Assembly: GCF_001654925.1 (NCBI RefSeq) | Contig: NZ_LXER01000029.1 | Coordinates: 214,508 to 278,507 of the forward strand | Direction: 5' to 3' | Length of the DNA stretch: 64,000 nt | Origin: Buttiauxella brennerae ATCC 51605 | GTDB taxonomy: Bacteria > Pseudomonadota > Gammaproteobacteria > Enterobacterales > Enterobacteriaceae | Shown here: positions 34,812-48,545 of the stretch, piece by piece | Numbering within the stretch: the stretch's first letter is position 1 | How the letters are laid out: each line of letters starts with the position of its first letter | The notes under the pieces: model-generated | Database searches by the model: none | Seen by the model: only the letters and a program-made list of their open reading frames with translations | Told to the model about the DNA's origin: nothing | Translations under genes and position numbers: made by a program

Positions 34812-34969
34812 GTTAACCTTGCAGAAAATACGGAAGACACAAACCCTGGACAGCCAGGTACACTGAGCTAACGAATGATGCGGGTTGCGTTGTTAATAGT
34901 ATATTAACGTAATTGTTAGCCAGTTATCTATAATGTGTGATCTAAATCACTTTTAAGCCAGAGTGAACA
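34812..34969. promoter_or_regulatory. Divergent aaeX/aaeR promoter region
   Basis: This 158-base region must hold both promoters and the AaeR sites. A TATAAT (34929-34934) is a plausible -10 for aaeR. Just after it TGTGA-TCTAAA-TCACT (34936-34951) matches nine of ten bases of the CRP half-sites; at this place it would more likely repress than activate aaeR. AaeR activates aaeXAB in response to aromatic carboxylic acids in E. coli. Confidence 0.55.
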
Positions 34970-35902
34970 ATGGAAAGACTAAAACGCATGTCGGTATTTG
35001 CCAAAGTTGTCGAACTTGGCTCTTTTACCGCCGCGGCCAGGCAGTTGGAAATGAGCGTATCGTCCATCAGCCAAACCGTTTCCAAATTAGAAGATGAGTT
35101 ACAGGTCAAGCTGTTAAACCGCAGCACACGTAGTATTGGGCTGACCGAAGCAGGTAAAATTTACTACCTCGGCTGCCGCAAGATGCTACATGAAGCGCAC
35201 GCAGTGCATGAACAACTTTATGCATTTAATAACACGCCAATTGGCACGCTGCGCATCGGCAGTTCTTCAACTATGGCACAAAATGTACTCGCGTCCATGA
35301 CTGCCGATATGCTCAAAGAGTACCCGGAGCTGACGGTAAATCTGGTCACTGGCATTCCTGCACCCGATCTTATTGCTGATGGTCTGGATGTCGTCATTCG
35401 TGTTGGCGCATTGCAGGATTCCAGCCTGTTCTCAACCAAACTCGGTTCAATGCCGATGGTGATTTGTGCCGCGAAAAGTTACCTTCAGCAAAATGGTACA
35501 CCGGAAAAACCAGCCGATCTTGCCAGCCATTCCTGGCTGGAATACAGCATTCGCCCGCATAACGAATTCGAGTTGATCGCACCGGAAGGGCTGACGATCC
35601 GCATGCTGCCACAGGGGCGGTTTGTGACGAATGATCCTATGACGCTGAGCCGTTGGCTAAAACTGGGTGCCGGGATCGCTTATGTGCCGCTGATGTGGGT
35701 GATCGATGAGATCAATGATGGGACGCTTGAGATCCTGTTACCGGGTTATCAGTCGGATCCCCGCCCGGTATATGCGTTGTATACCGAAAAAGATAAATTG
35801 CCGTTAAAAGTGCAGGTGTGTATTAACTACCTGACTGAGTATTTCGTGAAGGTATCGCACCTTTATCAAGGTGTTCGCGGGATAAAAAACAGCCGGGATT
35901 AA
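34970..35902 (+). CDS. aaeR: LysR-type regulator AaeR
   Basis: AaeR (310 residues) activates aaeXAB in response to aromatic carboxylic acids. The N-terminal winged helix contains FAKVVELGSFTAAARQLEMS and SVSSISQTVSKLEDEL. The C-terminal half is a periplasmic-binding-like effector domain (about 90-300). Its TAA stop lies inside the loop of its own terminator. Confidence 0.95.
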   Translation: MERLKRMSVFAKVVELGSFTAAARQLEMSVSSISQTVSKLEDELQVKLLNRSTRSIGLTEAGKIYYLGCRKMLHEAHAVHEQLYAFNNTPIGTLRIGSSSTMAQNVLASMTADMLKEYPELTVNLVTGIPAPDLIADGLDVVIRVGALQDSSLFSTKLGSMPMVICAAKSYLQQNGTPEKPADLASHSWLEYSIRPHNEFELIAPEGLTIRMLPQGRFVTNDPMTLSRWLKLGAGIAYVPLMWVIDEINDGTLEILLPGYQSDPRPVYALYTEKDKLPLKVQVCINYLTEYFVKVSHLYQGVRGIKNSRD

Positions 35903-35917
35903 CCCGGCTGCTTTTTT
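35888..35917. terminator. Bidirectional terminator between aaeR and tldD
   Basis: An 8-base-pair stem (35890-35897 with 35903-35910) has a 5-base loop that contains the aaeR stop codon. Six Ts follow at 35912-35917, and a run of As precedes it for the convergent tldD. Confidence 0.9.
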
Positions 35918-35935
35918 ACTTTTGAAAGAAAAGTT

Positions 35936-37402
<1,467 letters not shown>

Positions 37403-37455
37403 CTATCAATTGGAGATATCTATTGAGCTTGCGGTAATTATTGTTCCGCGTCAAA

Positions 37456-40400
37456 TCACTTAGCGTCATTAACCCTTGGCTGGCGGAGCACTTCATTAAT
37501 TTGCGGTTTATCGACCGACCCGGTGATGTGATAGCGAAGTACGGATATTTTGCTCCACACTGGCCCTAACACTTTACTGGCCGCAAACACCGCGGCACCA
37601 ACAATCGGGTTCACAACAAAAGCCGCCGCTACACCGACGGTTGCCGAGATTTCCGGTGCGACGACAGCTTCAACATCGAGTCGGCGTCGAACCAGATCGA
37701 CGGAACCTTTCATGCCAATATCAGCTTCCAGCCCATCCACCAGGGTATCGTCACTGTGTAGCACGCCATCTTTAATCCAGGCAGTGCTGCGGATGGAGTC
37801 AAAATAGAAGCCATCGCCGAAGGTATCGCTAAAGTCGAAACGCAATTTACGCATTAATGCGTCAACACTGACCAGGCGTAGCAATTGCCCGGCGTGCCCG
37901 GTACCCAGATCGGCAATCTGACCTTTACCTAATTTGGTGTGAAGGATCCCGTTTAATGAGGCGACGTCTGGCTGCCACGGCTTATCACGCCAGTGCAAAT
38001 CATAATCCACGTCAAACGATGAACCCTGGATTGGCGTTTTCACACCAAAGAAATTGGTCGCAGCATCAAGTTTGGTACCATGGAGTTTACCTTTTAATGA
38101 GGTGCGCTCTTCTGCCGGGCTGTTAACCCACTGGCCGCTGGTCGTAAGCCTTGCAAAACCGGAGTCGAGTAAACCATTTTCCAGCTCCAGCGTATTCCCT
38201 TTAACCGTGAAGTCGCCTTCAATCCGGCCATATTTTTGCCCCCACAACCAACACTCAGCACAGCGTAATTGCAGATCGGGCCAGCTGCGGAAATCAATGG
38301 CGCTATTGTCAGTTAGCGGTGAAACGCTGCCCGATTTAGCGGTGCTGTTGCCCCAGTCAGGGTTGAAATACAGGTATTTGATTGCCGCACGCCACGGTGC
38401 TTTATCCTGCATCAATAACGAGCCATTCACTTCGCGCCCCTGAGCTTCAACGCGCATTCCGCCCGGAACAGCGTGGGAAACCAGGCTCAGGTTGTTCCAT
38501 TGCTGGCCCGCGAAAGTCAGTGAAGGCGTGCGTAACGTGATATCCGTCGGGAATGATGCTGAGTTACCGACACTCTCTACAGCCCCCTGGCTAAACAGTG
38601 CTAACCATTGCGCTCCGTCCATCGCGGGCAGATCAAGTTCCAGCCCGGATTGGTCCGGTAACGGTGGTGTCGTGTGACTGTTCGATGCCCAAATTGCGCG
38701 GTCAAGCGTCAGCTTTTTATTAAGCAGCCAACGGCTGGAAAAGTGGTTTTCCGCACCTGCATTCCCCGTCAGATTGAAACTGTTGAGGTCGCCTTTCACC
38801 GCAATTTTCAACGGCAGAAGTTGCCCTGCTGTCTTATCGACTGGTGCTGGTAAGTGACTGCTCACATTTTTCAGATCCGCAGCCACATTAACCTGATAAT
38901 TTGCCTCACCGTGGTAAGGAAGCGTTACCGCCACATCGCCTTTCCACGGGACACTGCCGCTCAGTTCCTTATTGATGAGTTCAGGCAGAATACCCATTTT
39001 TGTCGGCTGCCAGTCACCCAGCAAATTGACGCCAATCTGGTAGTCTTTCTCACCCGTTTTGGTATTAAAATCAATCCCTACCGGTTGGTTAAACCAGGTG
39101 GCTTTCATGGGTTCGCTTTTCAAATCACCATTCACAAAGCTGAACTTACCCGTCAGGTTGTTCAACGTGCTGGAGAGAGGTTTGATCAACAGAGTATTGT
39201 TTTTGAGCTGAACATCACCCGATGCTGTCGTCATTTTGCCATCAAGGGGAATATCCAGATGTAAGCGAGCATTCACATCGCCGCCAATCTGGAGTTCATC
39301 AAGTGCCGCAGACAATGAATCTTTAAGAGGTGTGTCTTTGAAATAGGGGCCGACCGCACTTCCCGGGCCACTGATATCAGAATCAACCAACAGCCTTTCT
39401 TTCGCGTAATCCGGGATAATCGCCGTGAGATTGCGCCCCGTCACACCGCCAAGTTTCACTTCATCTGATTTCATCCACAAACCGTCATTGATGAAATCAA
39501 GCGTGATATTCAAATTGTCCAGCGCAGGCCAGTCTGGCTGGAAGGCAAATTTCGCCTTACGCAGTGGGACGTAAACCTGGAACTGGCCTTCATTATGCAA
39601 ATACGGGAAGAGATGAGGATTGCCGCCGTAGACCAGCGTCGCGTTTTCAGCTTCACCCCCCTGAATCGCACCGCTGAGGTAATCCACCAGCTGTTTGCCC
39701 ATCAGGTTTTCCGGGAAATAACGCCAGGCATCAGCCCCGTTGTGCGTCGTTATTCCGGCTAATATACCTAACCACGGTTCATCGCCGGTTGGCTGGTAGT
39801 AGCGGAAGTCACCCGCCGCCCAGACAGAACGGGCTTTGACATCAAGATTTTTGCCATCAAGCTGGAAACCTGCGGCATTCTTTTGCCACTCAAGTGTTGC
39901 GACACCACGCTCTACTTCGAGTGGTGCACGGAAGACGCCCTGGTACGGCATTTTGGCATCAAGTACCTGCACATTAAGCTGCCCGTGCCCCACGCTCCCG
40001 GTGACTGAACCTGAGAAGTGTTCGATGCCAGGTAACATTTTCCATTGGTTCCAGCTTACATCTTTCCAGCGCCCTTGCATGCGGGTGCTTTCCGTTTGCT
40101 GGAGTGGGATATCCACCGCCAGCACATCAATGTGCCCGCGCGGTTGTAATGTGGTCCAGATATCACCTAAATCAGGGGAGATTTTCTCGGCAATCGGTAG
40201 CAAGCCTGTGAAGCTTTCCAGCTCCATATTCGTGGCACGCACCCGCAATTCGTCACTACGAGTACTCGCTTTGCCGCCCACATCTTGCGGAGCAATCCAC
40301 GCCAGTGATAACGAACCTTTCGGCCAGGTTTTACCATCAAGCGTGATATTGGTTGAAGGGATAGCAAGATCCCAGCTCGCGTCAGAACGATTGACGTGAG

Positions 40401-41256
40401 CCATTAAATTATCAACAGACAACTGGTGAGAGGAGCTTTTACCTGCCCAGCTCGCGCCACCCTGTTTCAGCCAGACGTTACCGCCCGTGATGTCACCTGA
40501 TTTGATCTCCATCCACGCTTCAAGGCTAAATTGAGCGCTCTGCAAATCAACATTGTCTTTCATCCAGCGGCCAAGCCAGGGCTTAACATCGACGTTCTCA
40601 GCCTGCAGCCAGACTTTGCCGATGTTCAGCAAACCGTTCTCATCGCGCAGATCCATCCGCACTTTCGCCACACCATGCTGACCGTTAAAGCTTGATAAGC
40701 TGACCAACCCTTCGGCACGGTGACGGTTGTTAGTGTTAAGCCAGGTAAGTTGCGGTACGGCAAGTTCGGCACGTTGGCCAGAAAGCGTCAGGAAACTGAG
40801 GGTACTGTCGCGCAGATCAAAATGATCGAACTGGCGTAAGAAGAGATCGCTGATTTTACCCGGCTCGAATTTACTATCCCCTTTGTTTTGACTCAACGGG
40901 GTATTAGTACGCATCTGCATTTGGTAAAAAGTGAGATCGCGGAATTGCCAGCGCATGTGCAAAAGGCTTTGCCAGAGATCAAGCGCTAACGTGACACGCT
41001 TGATGTTCAGCTCACCGCCATCTTTCAGGCCCGCTTTAATATCGCGCACATCAAGCGTCGGGCCAAAATTCTCCCAGCTTGCCTGAATTTGGCTTGCATC
41101 GACAGGCGTGCCCGTCATGGCTTCGATTTTTTCGAGCAAAGCCGGGCGCCAGGCATCGAGATGCGGCAACACCAGCCGCAGACCACTCACCAGCAGTGCG
41201 ACGATAACGATAAGCGTTGCGCCAGTGAGTAGCAGAATGCCGGGCAGTCGCCTCAC
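37456..41256 (-). CDS. yhdP: AsmA-like envelope protein YhdP
   Basis: YhdP (1266 residues, the E. coli length) is one of the long AsmA-like proteins (with TamB and YdbH) thought to bridge the two membranes and carry phospholipids to the outer membrane. A single N-terminal membrane helix (about 5-28) precedes a long periplasmic beta-groove body (DUF3971 and AsmA-C). It starts with GTG at 41256, with GGAG 6 bases upstream; the longer open frame from 41292 is rejected. It lies between rng and tldD. Confidence 0.95.
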   Translation of the reverse strand: MRRLPGILLLTGATLIVIVALLVSGLRLVLPHLDAWRPALLEKIEAMTGTPVDASQIQASWENFGPTLDVRDIKAGLKDGGELNIKRVTLALDLWQSLLHMRWQFRDLTFYQMQMRTNTPLSQNKGDSKFEPGKISDLFLRQFDHFDLRDSTLSFLTLSGQRAELAVPQLTWLNTNNRHRAEGLVSLSSFNGQHGVAKVRMDLRDENGLLNIGKVWLQAENVDVKPWLGRWMKDNVDLQSAQFSLEAWMEIKSGDITGGNVWLKQGGASWAGKSSSHQLSVDNLMAHVNRSDASWDLAIPSTNITLDGKTWPKGSLSLAWIAPQDVGGKASTRSDELRVRATNMELESFTGLLPIAEKISPDLGDIWTTLQPRGHIDVLAVDIPLQQTESTRMQGRWKDVSWNQWKMLPGIEHFSGSVTGSVGHGQLNVQVLDAKMPYQGVFRAPLEVERGVATLEWQKNAAGFQLDGKNLDVKARSVWAAGDFRYYQPTGDEPWLGILAGITTHNGADAWRYFPENLMGKQLVDYLSGAIQGGEAENATLVYGGNPHLFPYLHNEGQFQVYVPLRKAKFAFQPDWPALDNLNITLDFINDGLWMKSDEVKLGGVTGRNLTAIIPDYAKERLLVDSDISGPGSAVGPYFKDTPLKDSLSAALDELQIGGDVNARLHLDIPLDGKMTTASGDVQLKNNTLLIKPLSSTLNNLTGKFSFVNGDLKSEPMKATWFNQPVGIDFNTKTGEKDYQIGVNLLGDWQPTKMGILPELINKELSGSVPWKGDVAVTLPYHGEANYQVNVAADLKNVSSHLPAPVDKTAGQLLPLKIAVKGDLNSFNLTGNAGAENHFSSRWLLNKKLTLDRAIWASNSHTTPPLPDQSGLELDLPAMDGAQWLALFSQGAVESVGNSASFPTDITLRTPSLTFAGQQWNNLSLVSHAVPGGMRVEAQGREVNGSLLMQDKAPWRAAIKYLYFNPDWGNSTAKSGSVSPLTDNSAIDFRSWPDLQLRCAECWLWGQKYGRIEGDFTVKGNTLELENGLLDSGFARLTTSGQWVNSPAEERTSLKGKLHGTKLDAATNFFGVKTPIQGSSFDVDYDLHWRDKPWQPDVASLNGILHTKLGKGQIADLGTGHAGQLLRLVSVDALMRKLRFDFSDTFGDGFYFDSIRSTAWIKDGVLHSDDTLVDGLEADIGMKGSVDLVRRRLDVEAVVAPEISATVGVAAAFVVNPIVGAAVFAASKVLGPVWSKISVLRYHITGSVDKPQINEVLRQPRVNDAK

Positions 41257-41315
41257 GTATGTCTCCTTGTCTACCGCCGGAGCGGAACTCAAAACTGTGC
41301 CAACAGCACAGAGAG

Positions 41316-42785
41316 CTACATCATAACGACGTCAAACTGCTCCTGATTATAGAGCGGCTCGATCTGCACTTTGACTTGTTTGCCGACAAAAATTTCAACT
41401 TCGGCCAATGAATGTGACTCTTCGCTTTTTAGCGCTTCACCCACTGCAGGTGATGCATAAACCAGGAAGCGGTCGGAATCGTAAGCATGATGCACGCGCA
41501 CGATTTCACGCATAATTTCATAACAGACCGTTTCAACCGTTTTCACGGTGCCGCGCCCGTGGCAAGTTGGACAATCATTGCAAAGCACATGTTCAACACT
41601 TTCACGCGTGCGTTTACGGGTCATTTCAACCAGACCCAGCTGCGAGAAACCATTAATACTGGTTTTCACACGGTCTTTACTCAACGCTTGCTCAAGCGAA
41701 TGCAGCACACGCCGACGATGGTCTTCATTACTCATATCAATGAAGTCGATGATGATAATGCCGCCCAGATTACGCAAACGTAACTGGCGGGCAATCGCCT
41801 GCGTCGCTTCGATATTGGTATTGAAAATAGTATCGTCAAGATTGCGGTGACCCACAAACGCACCGGTGTTGATATCAACGGTGGTCATCGCTTCAGTTTG
41901 ATCGATAACCAGATAGCCGCCAGATTTCAGCTCAACTTTTCGTTCCAGCGCGCGCTGAATTTCGTTCTCAACGTCAAACAGGTCAAAAATAGGCTGGCGA
42001 CCGCTGTAGTGTTCAATTTTGCCGTGAATTTCCGGCATGTACTCTGCGGTAAATTCCAACAGCATGTCGTAAGTCAGGCGGGAGTCGACACGAATTCGGT
42101 CGAGTGCCTCGTCGGCAAAATCACGCAACACGCGCTGTGCCAACGCTAATTCACCGTACAGCTGGCATCGTGTTTTATTACGTTTTTTGCGTTCGCTAAC
42201 TTTGGTCCAGACACGCTTAAGGTATGCCGCATCAGCAGATAAATCGTCTTCGCATACACCTTCAGCGGCGGTACGAATAATGAACCCACCTTGCTCATCG
42301 CAATAGGCATTCACCACACGCTTCAGGCGTTCACGCTCGGCTTCACTTTCAATACGCTGAGAGACACCCACGTGCGAAGCGCCTGGCATAAAGACCAGGT
42401 AACGGGATGGCAATGTGATATCCGTCGTCAGACGAGCGCCTTTAGTGCCCAGCGGGTCTTTCACCACTTGCACCATTAAATCCTGGCCCTGACGTACCAG
42501 CTCTGAAATATCACGCACGGTGAAGTTCTTCTGCTCTTCGCCCGCCACACATTCGGTATGTGGCATGATGTCAGAAGCGTGAAGAAACGCTGCCTTATCA
42601 AGGCCAATATCTACAAATGCCGCCTGCATCCCCGGAAGCACCCGGCTAACACGACCTTTGTAGATATTCCCTACGATCCCGCGACGTGCTTCGCGTTCAA
42701 TATGGATCTCTTGCAGTATTCCACCATCAATGTAAGCCACACGAGTTTCCGATGGGGTCACATTGACTAACAATTCAGCCGTCAT
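41316..42785 (-). CDS. rng: Ribonuclease G
   Basis: RNase G (489 residues, formerly CafA) matures the 5' end of 16S rRNA and degrades some mRNAs. An S1 domain spans about 35-125. The RNase H-like catalytic core follows, with metal-binding acidic residues in [10 protein letters not shown] and IIIDFIDM. The Zn-link cysteines are in [11 protein letters not shown]. The start at 42785 overlaps the yhdE end by 11 bases. Confidence 0.97.
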   Translation of the reverse strand: MTAELLVNVTPSETRVAYIDGGILQEIHIEREARRGIVGNIYKGRVSRVLPGMQAAFVDIGLDKAAFLHASDIMPHTECVAGEEQKNFTVRDISELVRQGQDLMVQVVKDPLGTKGARLTTDITLPSRYLVFMPGASHVGVSQRIESEAERERLKRVVNAYCDEQGGFIIRTAAEGVCEDDLSADAAYLKRVWTKVSERKKRNKTRCQLYGELALAQRVLRDFADEALDRIRVDSRLTYDMLLEFTAEYMPEIHGKIEHYSGRQPIFDLFDVENEIQRALERKVELKSGGYLVIDQTEAMTTVDINTGAFVGHRNLDDTIFNTNIEATQAIARQLRLRNLGGIIIIDFIDMSNEDHRRRVLHSLEQALSKDRVKTSINGFSQLGLVEMTRKRTRESVEHVLCNDCPTCHGRGTVKTVETVCYEIMREIVRVHHAYDSDRFLVYASPAVGEALKSEESHSLAEVEIFVGKQVKVQIEPLYNQEQFDVVMM

Positions 42786-43368
42786 GTTTTCCTCGTCCAT
42801 CACGCAATGCGTGAAAATTACTCAGCAATTCATAGGTTTCAACTAGCGGTAAGCCGACTACAGCATGGTAGCTGCCATTAATCTTCCTGACAAAACAACC
42901 ACCAAGCCCTTGAATACCGTATGCACCTGCTTTATCCATGGGTTCACCGCTGGCCACATAACCGGCGATATCCTGTTCTGATAATGCTCGAAATGTCACT
43001 TCAGTCGTCACCAGGCAATCGAGCAATGATTCCCGGTCTGCCAGTGCAACCGCCGTCATGACCTGGTGTTGATTCCCGGACAACATGCGCAGCATGGCAG
43101 CAGCCTGTTGTTCATCTTTTGGTTTTTCCAGCACATTGCCATTGTAGATAACAATAGTATCTGCACCCAGTACCGGTAAATCACGCGGCGCTAGCGCAAC
43201 ACCTGCACGTGCTTTATCACGCGCAAGGCGCACAACATATTGTTGCGCGCTCTCAGAGCTCAGCCGCTGCTCTTCTACGTCAGTAATGATGCGTTCAAAT
43301 GACACACCCAACTGAGTCAGAAGTTCCTGACGGCGTGGAGAACCCGATGCCAGATACAAAGATGTCAT
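42775..43368 (-). CDS. yhdE: Maf-family dTTP/UTP pyrophosphatase YhdE
   Basis: YhdE (197 residues) hydrolyses dTTP and UTP to monophosphates, probably to clear non-canonical pyrimidine nucleotides. The signature [12 protein letters not shown] is at residues 6-17, and the active-site region is VLGADTIVI. It overlaps rng by 11 bases and lies just after mreD, an arrangement widely conserved in gamma-proteobacteria. Confidence 0.95.
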   Translation of the reverse strand: MTSLYLASGSPRRQELLTQLGVSFERIITDVEEQRLSSESAQQYVVRLARDKARAGVALAPRDLPVLGADTIVIYNGNVLEKPKDEQQAAAMLRMLSGNQHQVMTAVALADRESLLDCLVTTEVTFRALSEQDIAGYVASGEPMDKAGAYGIQGLGGCFVRKINGSYHAVVGLPLVETYELLSNFHALRDGRGKHDG

Positions 43369-43376
43369 GTTCAGTC

Positions 43377-43865
43377 CTATTGCACAGCAAATTGTTGGCG
43401 AATTTTACGCATCAACAAAAATATCCATGGCCACAATACACCGTTGACCACACTGCTCCAGAATATTTCTGGGCGGAAAGAGACATTGATGACTAAAAAT
43501 TCAGACCAGAAAACAATGACATCTGTCATCAATGACAACAGCATAACCACCAGCGCCTGTTGCCAAAGCGCGAGATTGCGGAATAGTTGGTACTTTAACG
43601 CGACCAGGTAAGCAACGATGCTCAGAGATAACGCCCGCACACCAAGAGTGGAACCACTGATCAGATCCAGTATGGCACCCACCACAAAACCGGTTCCTAC
43701 ATTTACGCGATGAGGCAACGCCAGAATCCAGTACAGCAGGATCAGTAAAACCCAGTCCGGACGATAGACTTTCAAATCGTCAGGCCAAGGCATTACTTGT
43801 AACAGCAAGGCGACAAGGAAAGAAAGCCAGATAACCCAACGGCCCTGGCTACGGTAACTTCCCAC
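43377..43865 (-). CDS. mreD: Rod shape-determining protein MreD
   Basis: MreD (162 residues) is an integral membrane protein of the elongasome with about five helices. It starts with GTG at 43865, as in E. coli, sharing one base with the mreC TAG stop (TAGTG), so translation is coupled. Confidence 0.96.
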   Translation of the reverse strand: MGSYRSQGRWVIWLSFLVALLLQVMPWPDDLKVYRPDWVLLILLYWILALPHRVNVGTGFVVGAILDLISGSTLGVRALSLSIVAYLVALKYQLFRNLALWQQALVVMLLSLMTDVIVFWSEFLVINVSFRPEIFWSSVVNGVLWPWIFLLMRKIRQQFAVQ

Positions 43866-44890
43866 TACTGCCCCCCCCGGCTTGCAGGTGCCGGAGAACT
43901 GGCATTCCCTGCAGGAGCCTGCACCATTCCCGTTGCGGGGGCTGGAACAGGGGCTGGAGCCGGCGGGCCAACAGAATCAGCCGGAGGCAAAACCTGCGGC
44001 ATCATTTGCATCAGACGCTCATTAGCCACGCGGTGAACTTCTTCCGGCGGCATAGGGGTTTGCCCTTCGCGATCCGCACCCCACAACAGCAGCAAATAAC
44101 GCAGACGTTGCAAACCAGCGGTTGGGCGAGCCTGAATAACGGTGTACGCACGTTGAGTATCAAGTTTCACCGAAGAAACCACACCCACCGGATAACCTTC
44201 AGGGAAGCGACCACCTAAACCAGACGTCACTAATACATCGCCAACGCGAATATCAGTATTTGCCGGTAAATGTTCAAGTTGCAGGTCGTCAGTACAGCCG
44301 TTACCCGCCGCAATAATGCGAATGTCATTACGCAGAACCTGAATAGGCAGCGCATGGGTTGCATCACAGATCAACAGGACACGGCTGGTGAGTTTCGCCA
44401 CCGCCACAACCTGACCTACGACACCTTTATCACTGATGACGGGTTGACCTTCATAGACACCGTTCACGCTACCTTTATCAATAACCACCTGGTCACTGTA
44501 AGGATCGTTAACGGTAGAGATAACCTGGGTCACCATTTTTTGCTCGTCCTGACGTAACGGCGAGCCAAGTAATTCACGCAAGCGTGCGTTTTCCTGACGA
44601 TATTGACCCATCATCAGTAATTCGCTGTTTTTCAGGATCAGTTCCTGACGCAATGCACGATTTTCGAGTTCTAGCTGATCGCGTGATGCCAGTGTTTGCG
44701 AGACGCTGTCGAGCAATTCACGGGGACCATTCGAGACAAAATAGAAAGGACTGACGGCAGTATCCATATACGTTCGAATTTGACTGAACGTACCCAGACG
44801 GCTATCGGCAATAATGACACCAATCGCCACCAGCACCGCCAGAATAAGGCGAAACTGCAACGAAGGGCCACGGCTAAAAATTGGCTTCAT
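43865..44890 (-). CDS. mreC: Rod shape-determining protein MreC
   Basis: MreC (341 residues) is a bitopic protein that scaffolds MreB, RodA and PBP2. A membrane helix (about 11-28) is followed by a coiled coil (about 65-105) and a two-barrel periplasmic domain ending near residue 280. The start at 44890 gives [11 protein letters not shown]. The C-terminal proline/alanine-rich tail is shorter and different in sequence from the 367-residue E. coli protein; the folded part is nearly identical. Confidence 0.96.
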   Translation of the reverse strand: MKPIFSRGPSLQFRLILAVLVAIGVIIADSRLGTFSQIRTYMDTAVSPFYFVSNGPRELLDSVSQTLASRDQLELENRALRQELILKNSELLMMGQYRQENARLRELLGSPLRQDEQKMVTQVISTVNDPYSDQVVIDKGSVNGVYEGQPVISDKGVVGQVVAVAKLTSRVLLICDATHALPIQVLRNDIRIIAAGNGCTDDLQLEHLPANTDIRVGDVLVTSGLGGRFPEGYPVGVVSSVKLDTQRAYTVIQARPTAGLQRLRYLLLLWGADREGQTPMPPEEVHRVANERLMQMMPQVLPPADSVGPPAPAPVPAPATGMVQAPAGNASSPAPASRGGQ

Positions 44891-44920
44891 AGGCTGTGCG
44901 TATTCCAGGGCCAGCAAGGA

Positions 44921-44945
44921 AAAGGCAGTGATAGTCACTGCCTTT
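44921..44945 (-). terminator. Intercistronic terminator-like hairpin between mreB and mreC
   Basis: An 11-base-pair stem (44921-44931 with 44935-44945) closes a 3-base loop and, on the minus strand, is followed by a short T-run. It lies after mreB and before mreC and would lower mreCD expression relative to mreB, which is made in larger amounts. Confidence 0.8.
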
Positions 44946-44958
44946 TACGTGTGGCTGA

Positions 44959-46309
<1,351 letters not shown>

Positions 46310-48250
46310 TTAAACCGAGTATCTTTGCGAATATTTTTTCACGTTGCTGTCGAGCGGTTGAGAGGCGGCAAAAAAATCCCCCTGAGCACCCGCCACACCT
46401 TTCTCTACCAGTGTCTGCCATTCACTTCGAGTTCTTACACCAACCGCAAAAACTTGTGTCTGAGTCCCGTTACAAGCCTCAACCAGACTCTGTACAAACA
46501 GCTGATTTTCGGTTCGTTTCTCAATGTTACGCACAAGCCCTGGGTGCAGTTTTATCAACTCAACGTCCAATTCTTTAATATAGGACGTGCTCACTACGGT
46601 CAAACCTGCCTGGGAGACAGCAATGCGAACCCCCAGAGCCTTGATCAAGCGAATCACAGGTTGCAAACGGCTGATGTGTTGACAAACATCTGCCTCTGCA
46701 AGTTCAAAAATAATACGTCGACGAAGCGATTTTTCTGACTGCATCAATGCATCACGCAGCCAACGCTGGAAAGGAGCACGAATCAAGGACTCAACAGAGA
46801 CTTGAATTGCCAGTGTTTCTTCGGGCCAGAATCCTGCCAACGGCAACAACCGTGCAATGGTTTGTCGGTCATATTGCTCAGACAAACCAAACTGTTTCAC
46901 CATCGGCAAATATTCAGCTGCCAATACTTCTTGCTCGCCGTCAAAGATTCGACACATGATTTCACGATGATGCACGTAACCATCGCGCTTCACCGCCGGT
47001 TTTTGGTAAAAACGCGGACCGCCACGCTGCAAGACCTGCTCAATGAGCGTACGCCATTTAACGTTGCCGCGCCCTTTTTCCGGCAAACTATCGTCGTATA
47101 CTGACCAACTGTTTGCCCCTTGCAGCGAAGCATTACGCGTCGCGACTTCGGCGTTTTCCATTACCTGTTCTTTGCTTTGCCCGCTACGCCATGCGCAAAT
47201 ACCGATATGCATCATGTCATTGCGATCCAATATCCGCGTTGGCGGCAGAGAATCGACGGCATTCAGTAGCTGGCTGGCAATGCTATCGGCTTCTTTTAAT
47301 GTGCGATGCGGAAGCAAAACGGCAAAATCGCTGCGGAAATAGCGTGCCAGTAAAGCCCCCGGATAGCGCATCACAAATGTCGACAACATGTTAATAATCA
47401 TGAACAGATACTCTTCTACAACACTCCGTCCCCAGGTTTCATGCAAAGTATCGAAATCTGGCAGGCGGATGATCATCACGACGCCGTGCGCACCAACTTG
47501 CTCCTGCTCATCGAGCAAGGTGGCCAACTGGTTATCAAAGAACAGGCGATTATTAAGCCCTGTTTTCGCATCCTGAGCGGCGAAAGCGCGAATCAGCGTA
47601 TCCATTCGGCTGCGTTGATCACTGGCGTTTTGCAGGTCAGAAAGCAACACATCAAGCGCACTGCTGGCTTGTGGCGGCCATTCCTGCACCGAACCGCGTA
47701 CATCGACACCTCGTTCACCATTCAGAATACGGCGCGCGCGGCTTTCCAGTAACTCTTGCCCGGCAAGCTGATTTTTCATCCAGCGAATGGCAAAAAACAG
47801 CACGATAAGCATGAGGCCGATAGTGATAGAAAGAGGCACGGTCGTGAAGAGAGAGTTGTAGTAATTCGCCACTGGGTCGCGGTATGTCAGGCTCAGAAAC
47901 ATCCCCGGATGCTTCATTAATTCAACGGTTACAGTACGAAAGCTGTAGCTGTTTCCCAGCAAACGATAAGATTGGGCCAACTGGTGCTGATAAACGGTGT
48001 TACCACCAATTTTGAAATCGACCTCAGTGATATCAATCGGCACCATCACTTCATTGAGGCGTTTGATCAATGCTTCTGGAGAGCTTGAAACTAAATCGTT
48101 ATCAATGATGGTGGCAACTGCAACCACGCGTTGATGAACTTTATAGTGCATCGCATTGAAGAAGCTTAATGAACAGCCCACAAGCGTCACAAAAATAGCG
48201 AGGCCGGTGAGTAATGTCATAAAAGCAGAAAGTTTCGTCGTTAATCGCAT
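46310..48250 (-). CDS. csrD: CsrB/CsrC decay regulator CsrD
   Basis: CsrD (646 residues) promotes RNase E decay of the sRNAs CsrB and CsrC. Two membrane helices (about 10-30 and 153-173) flank a periplasmic domain, followed by HAMP-like, GGDEF-like and EAL-like domains. Both catalytic motifs are degenerate: RSDF stands in place of GGDEF and EIM in place of EAL, so it should neither make nor break cyclic di-GMP. The start at 48250 (MRLTTKLSAF) is chosen over a 51-residue longer frame. Confidence 0.96.
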   Translation of the reverse strand: MRLTTKLSAFMTLLTGLAIFVTLVGCSLSFFNAMHYKVHQRVVAVATIIDNDLVSSSPEALIKRLNEVMVPIDITEVDFKIGGNTVYQHQLAQSYRLLGNSYSFRTVTVELMKHPGMFLSLTYRDPVANYYNSLFTTVPLSITIGLMLIVLFFAIRWMKNQLAGQELLESRARRILNGERGVDVRGSVQEWPPQASSALDVLLSDLQNASDQRSRMDTLIRAFAAQDAKTGLNNRLFFDNQLATLLDEQEQVGAHGVVMIIRLPDFDTLHETWGRSVVEEYLFMIINMLSTFVMRYPGALLARYFRSDFAVLLPHRTLKEADSIASQLLNAVDSLPPTRILDRNDMMHIGICAWRSGQSKEQVMENAEVATRNASLQGANSWSVYDDSLPEKGRGNVKWRTLIEQVLQRGGPRFYQKPAVKRDGYVHHREIMCRIFDGEQEVLAAEYLPMVKQFGLSEQYDRQTIARLLPLAGFWPEETLAIQVSVESLIRAPFQRWLRDALMQSEKSLRRRIIFELAEADVCQHISRLQPVIRLIKALGVRIAVSQAGLTVVSTSYIKELDVELIKLHPGLVRNIEKRTENQLFVQSLVEACNGTQTQVFAVGVRTRSEWQTLVEKGVAGAQGDFFAASQPLDSNVKKYSQRYSV

Positions 48251-48545
48251 CCTTGTGTTAACTCCGTTTGGTGAAGATATACCATCTAAAATCTGTGGCC
48301 TGAGCTGTGCGGCATTACATAGTAAAAGCGCGGGTCTGGCAAACACGGTGAACAGATTCTCACCCTTTGTTGCAAAGGACCCATTTTGCACACCAGATTT
48401 CAAGTATAGCCGTCAAAGGCTTTTGTCGGATTAATGCTTTTTCGCCCACAGCCAAGCCCACTTAAGTTTCAATTTTTTGTGACAAATTCGCAGGCTTGCC
48501 TGTTCTCCGTCATGCTTAGCTTATAAAGCAACGATGGAGAATAAG

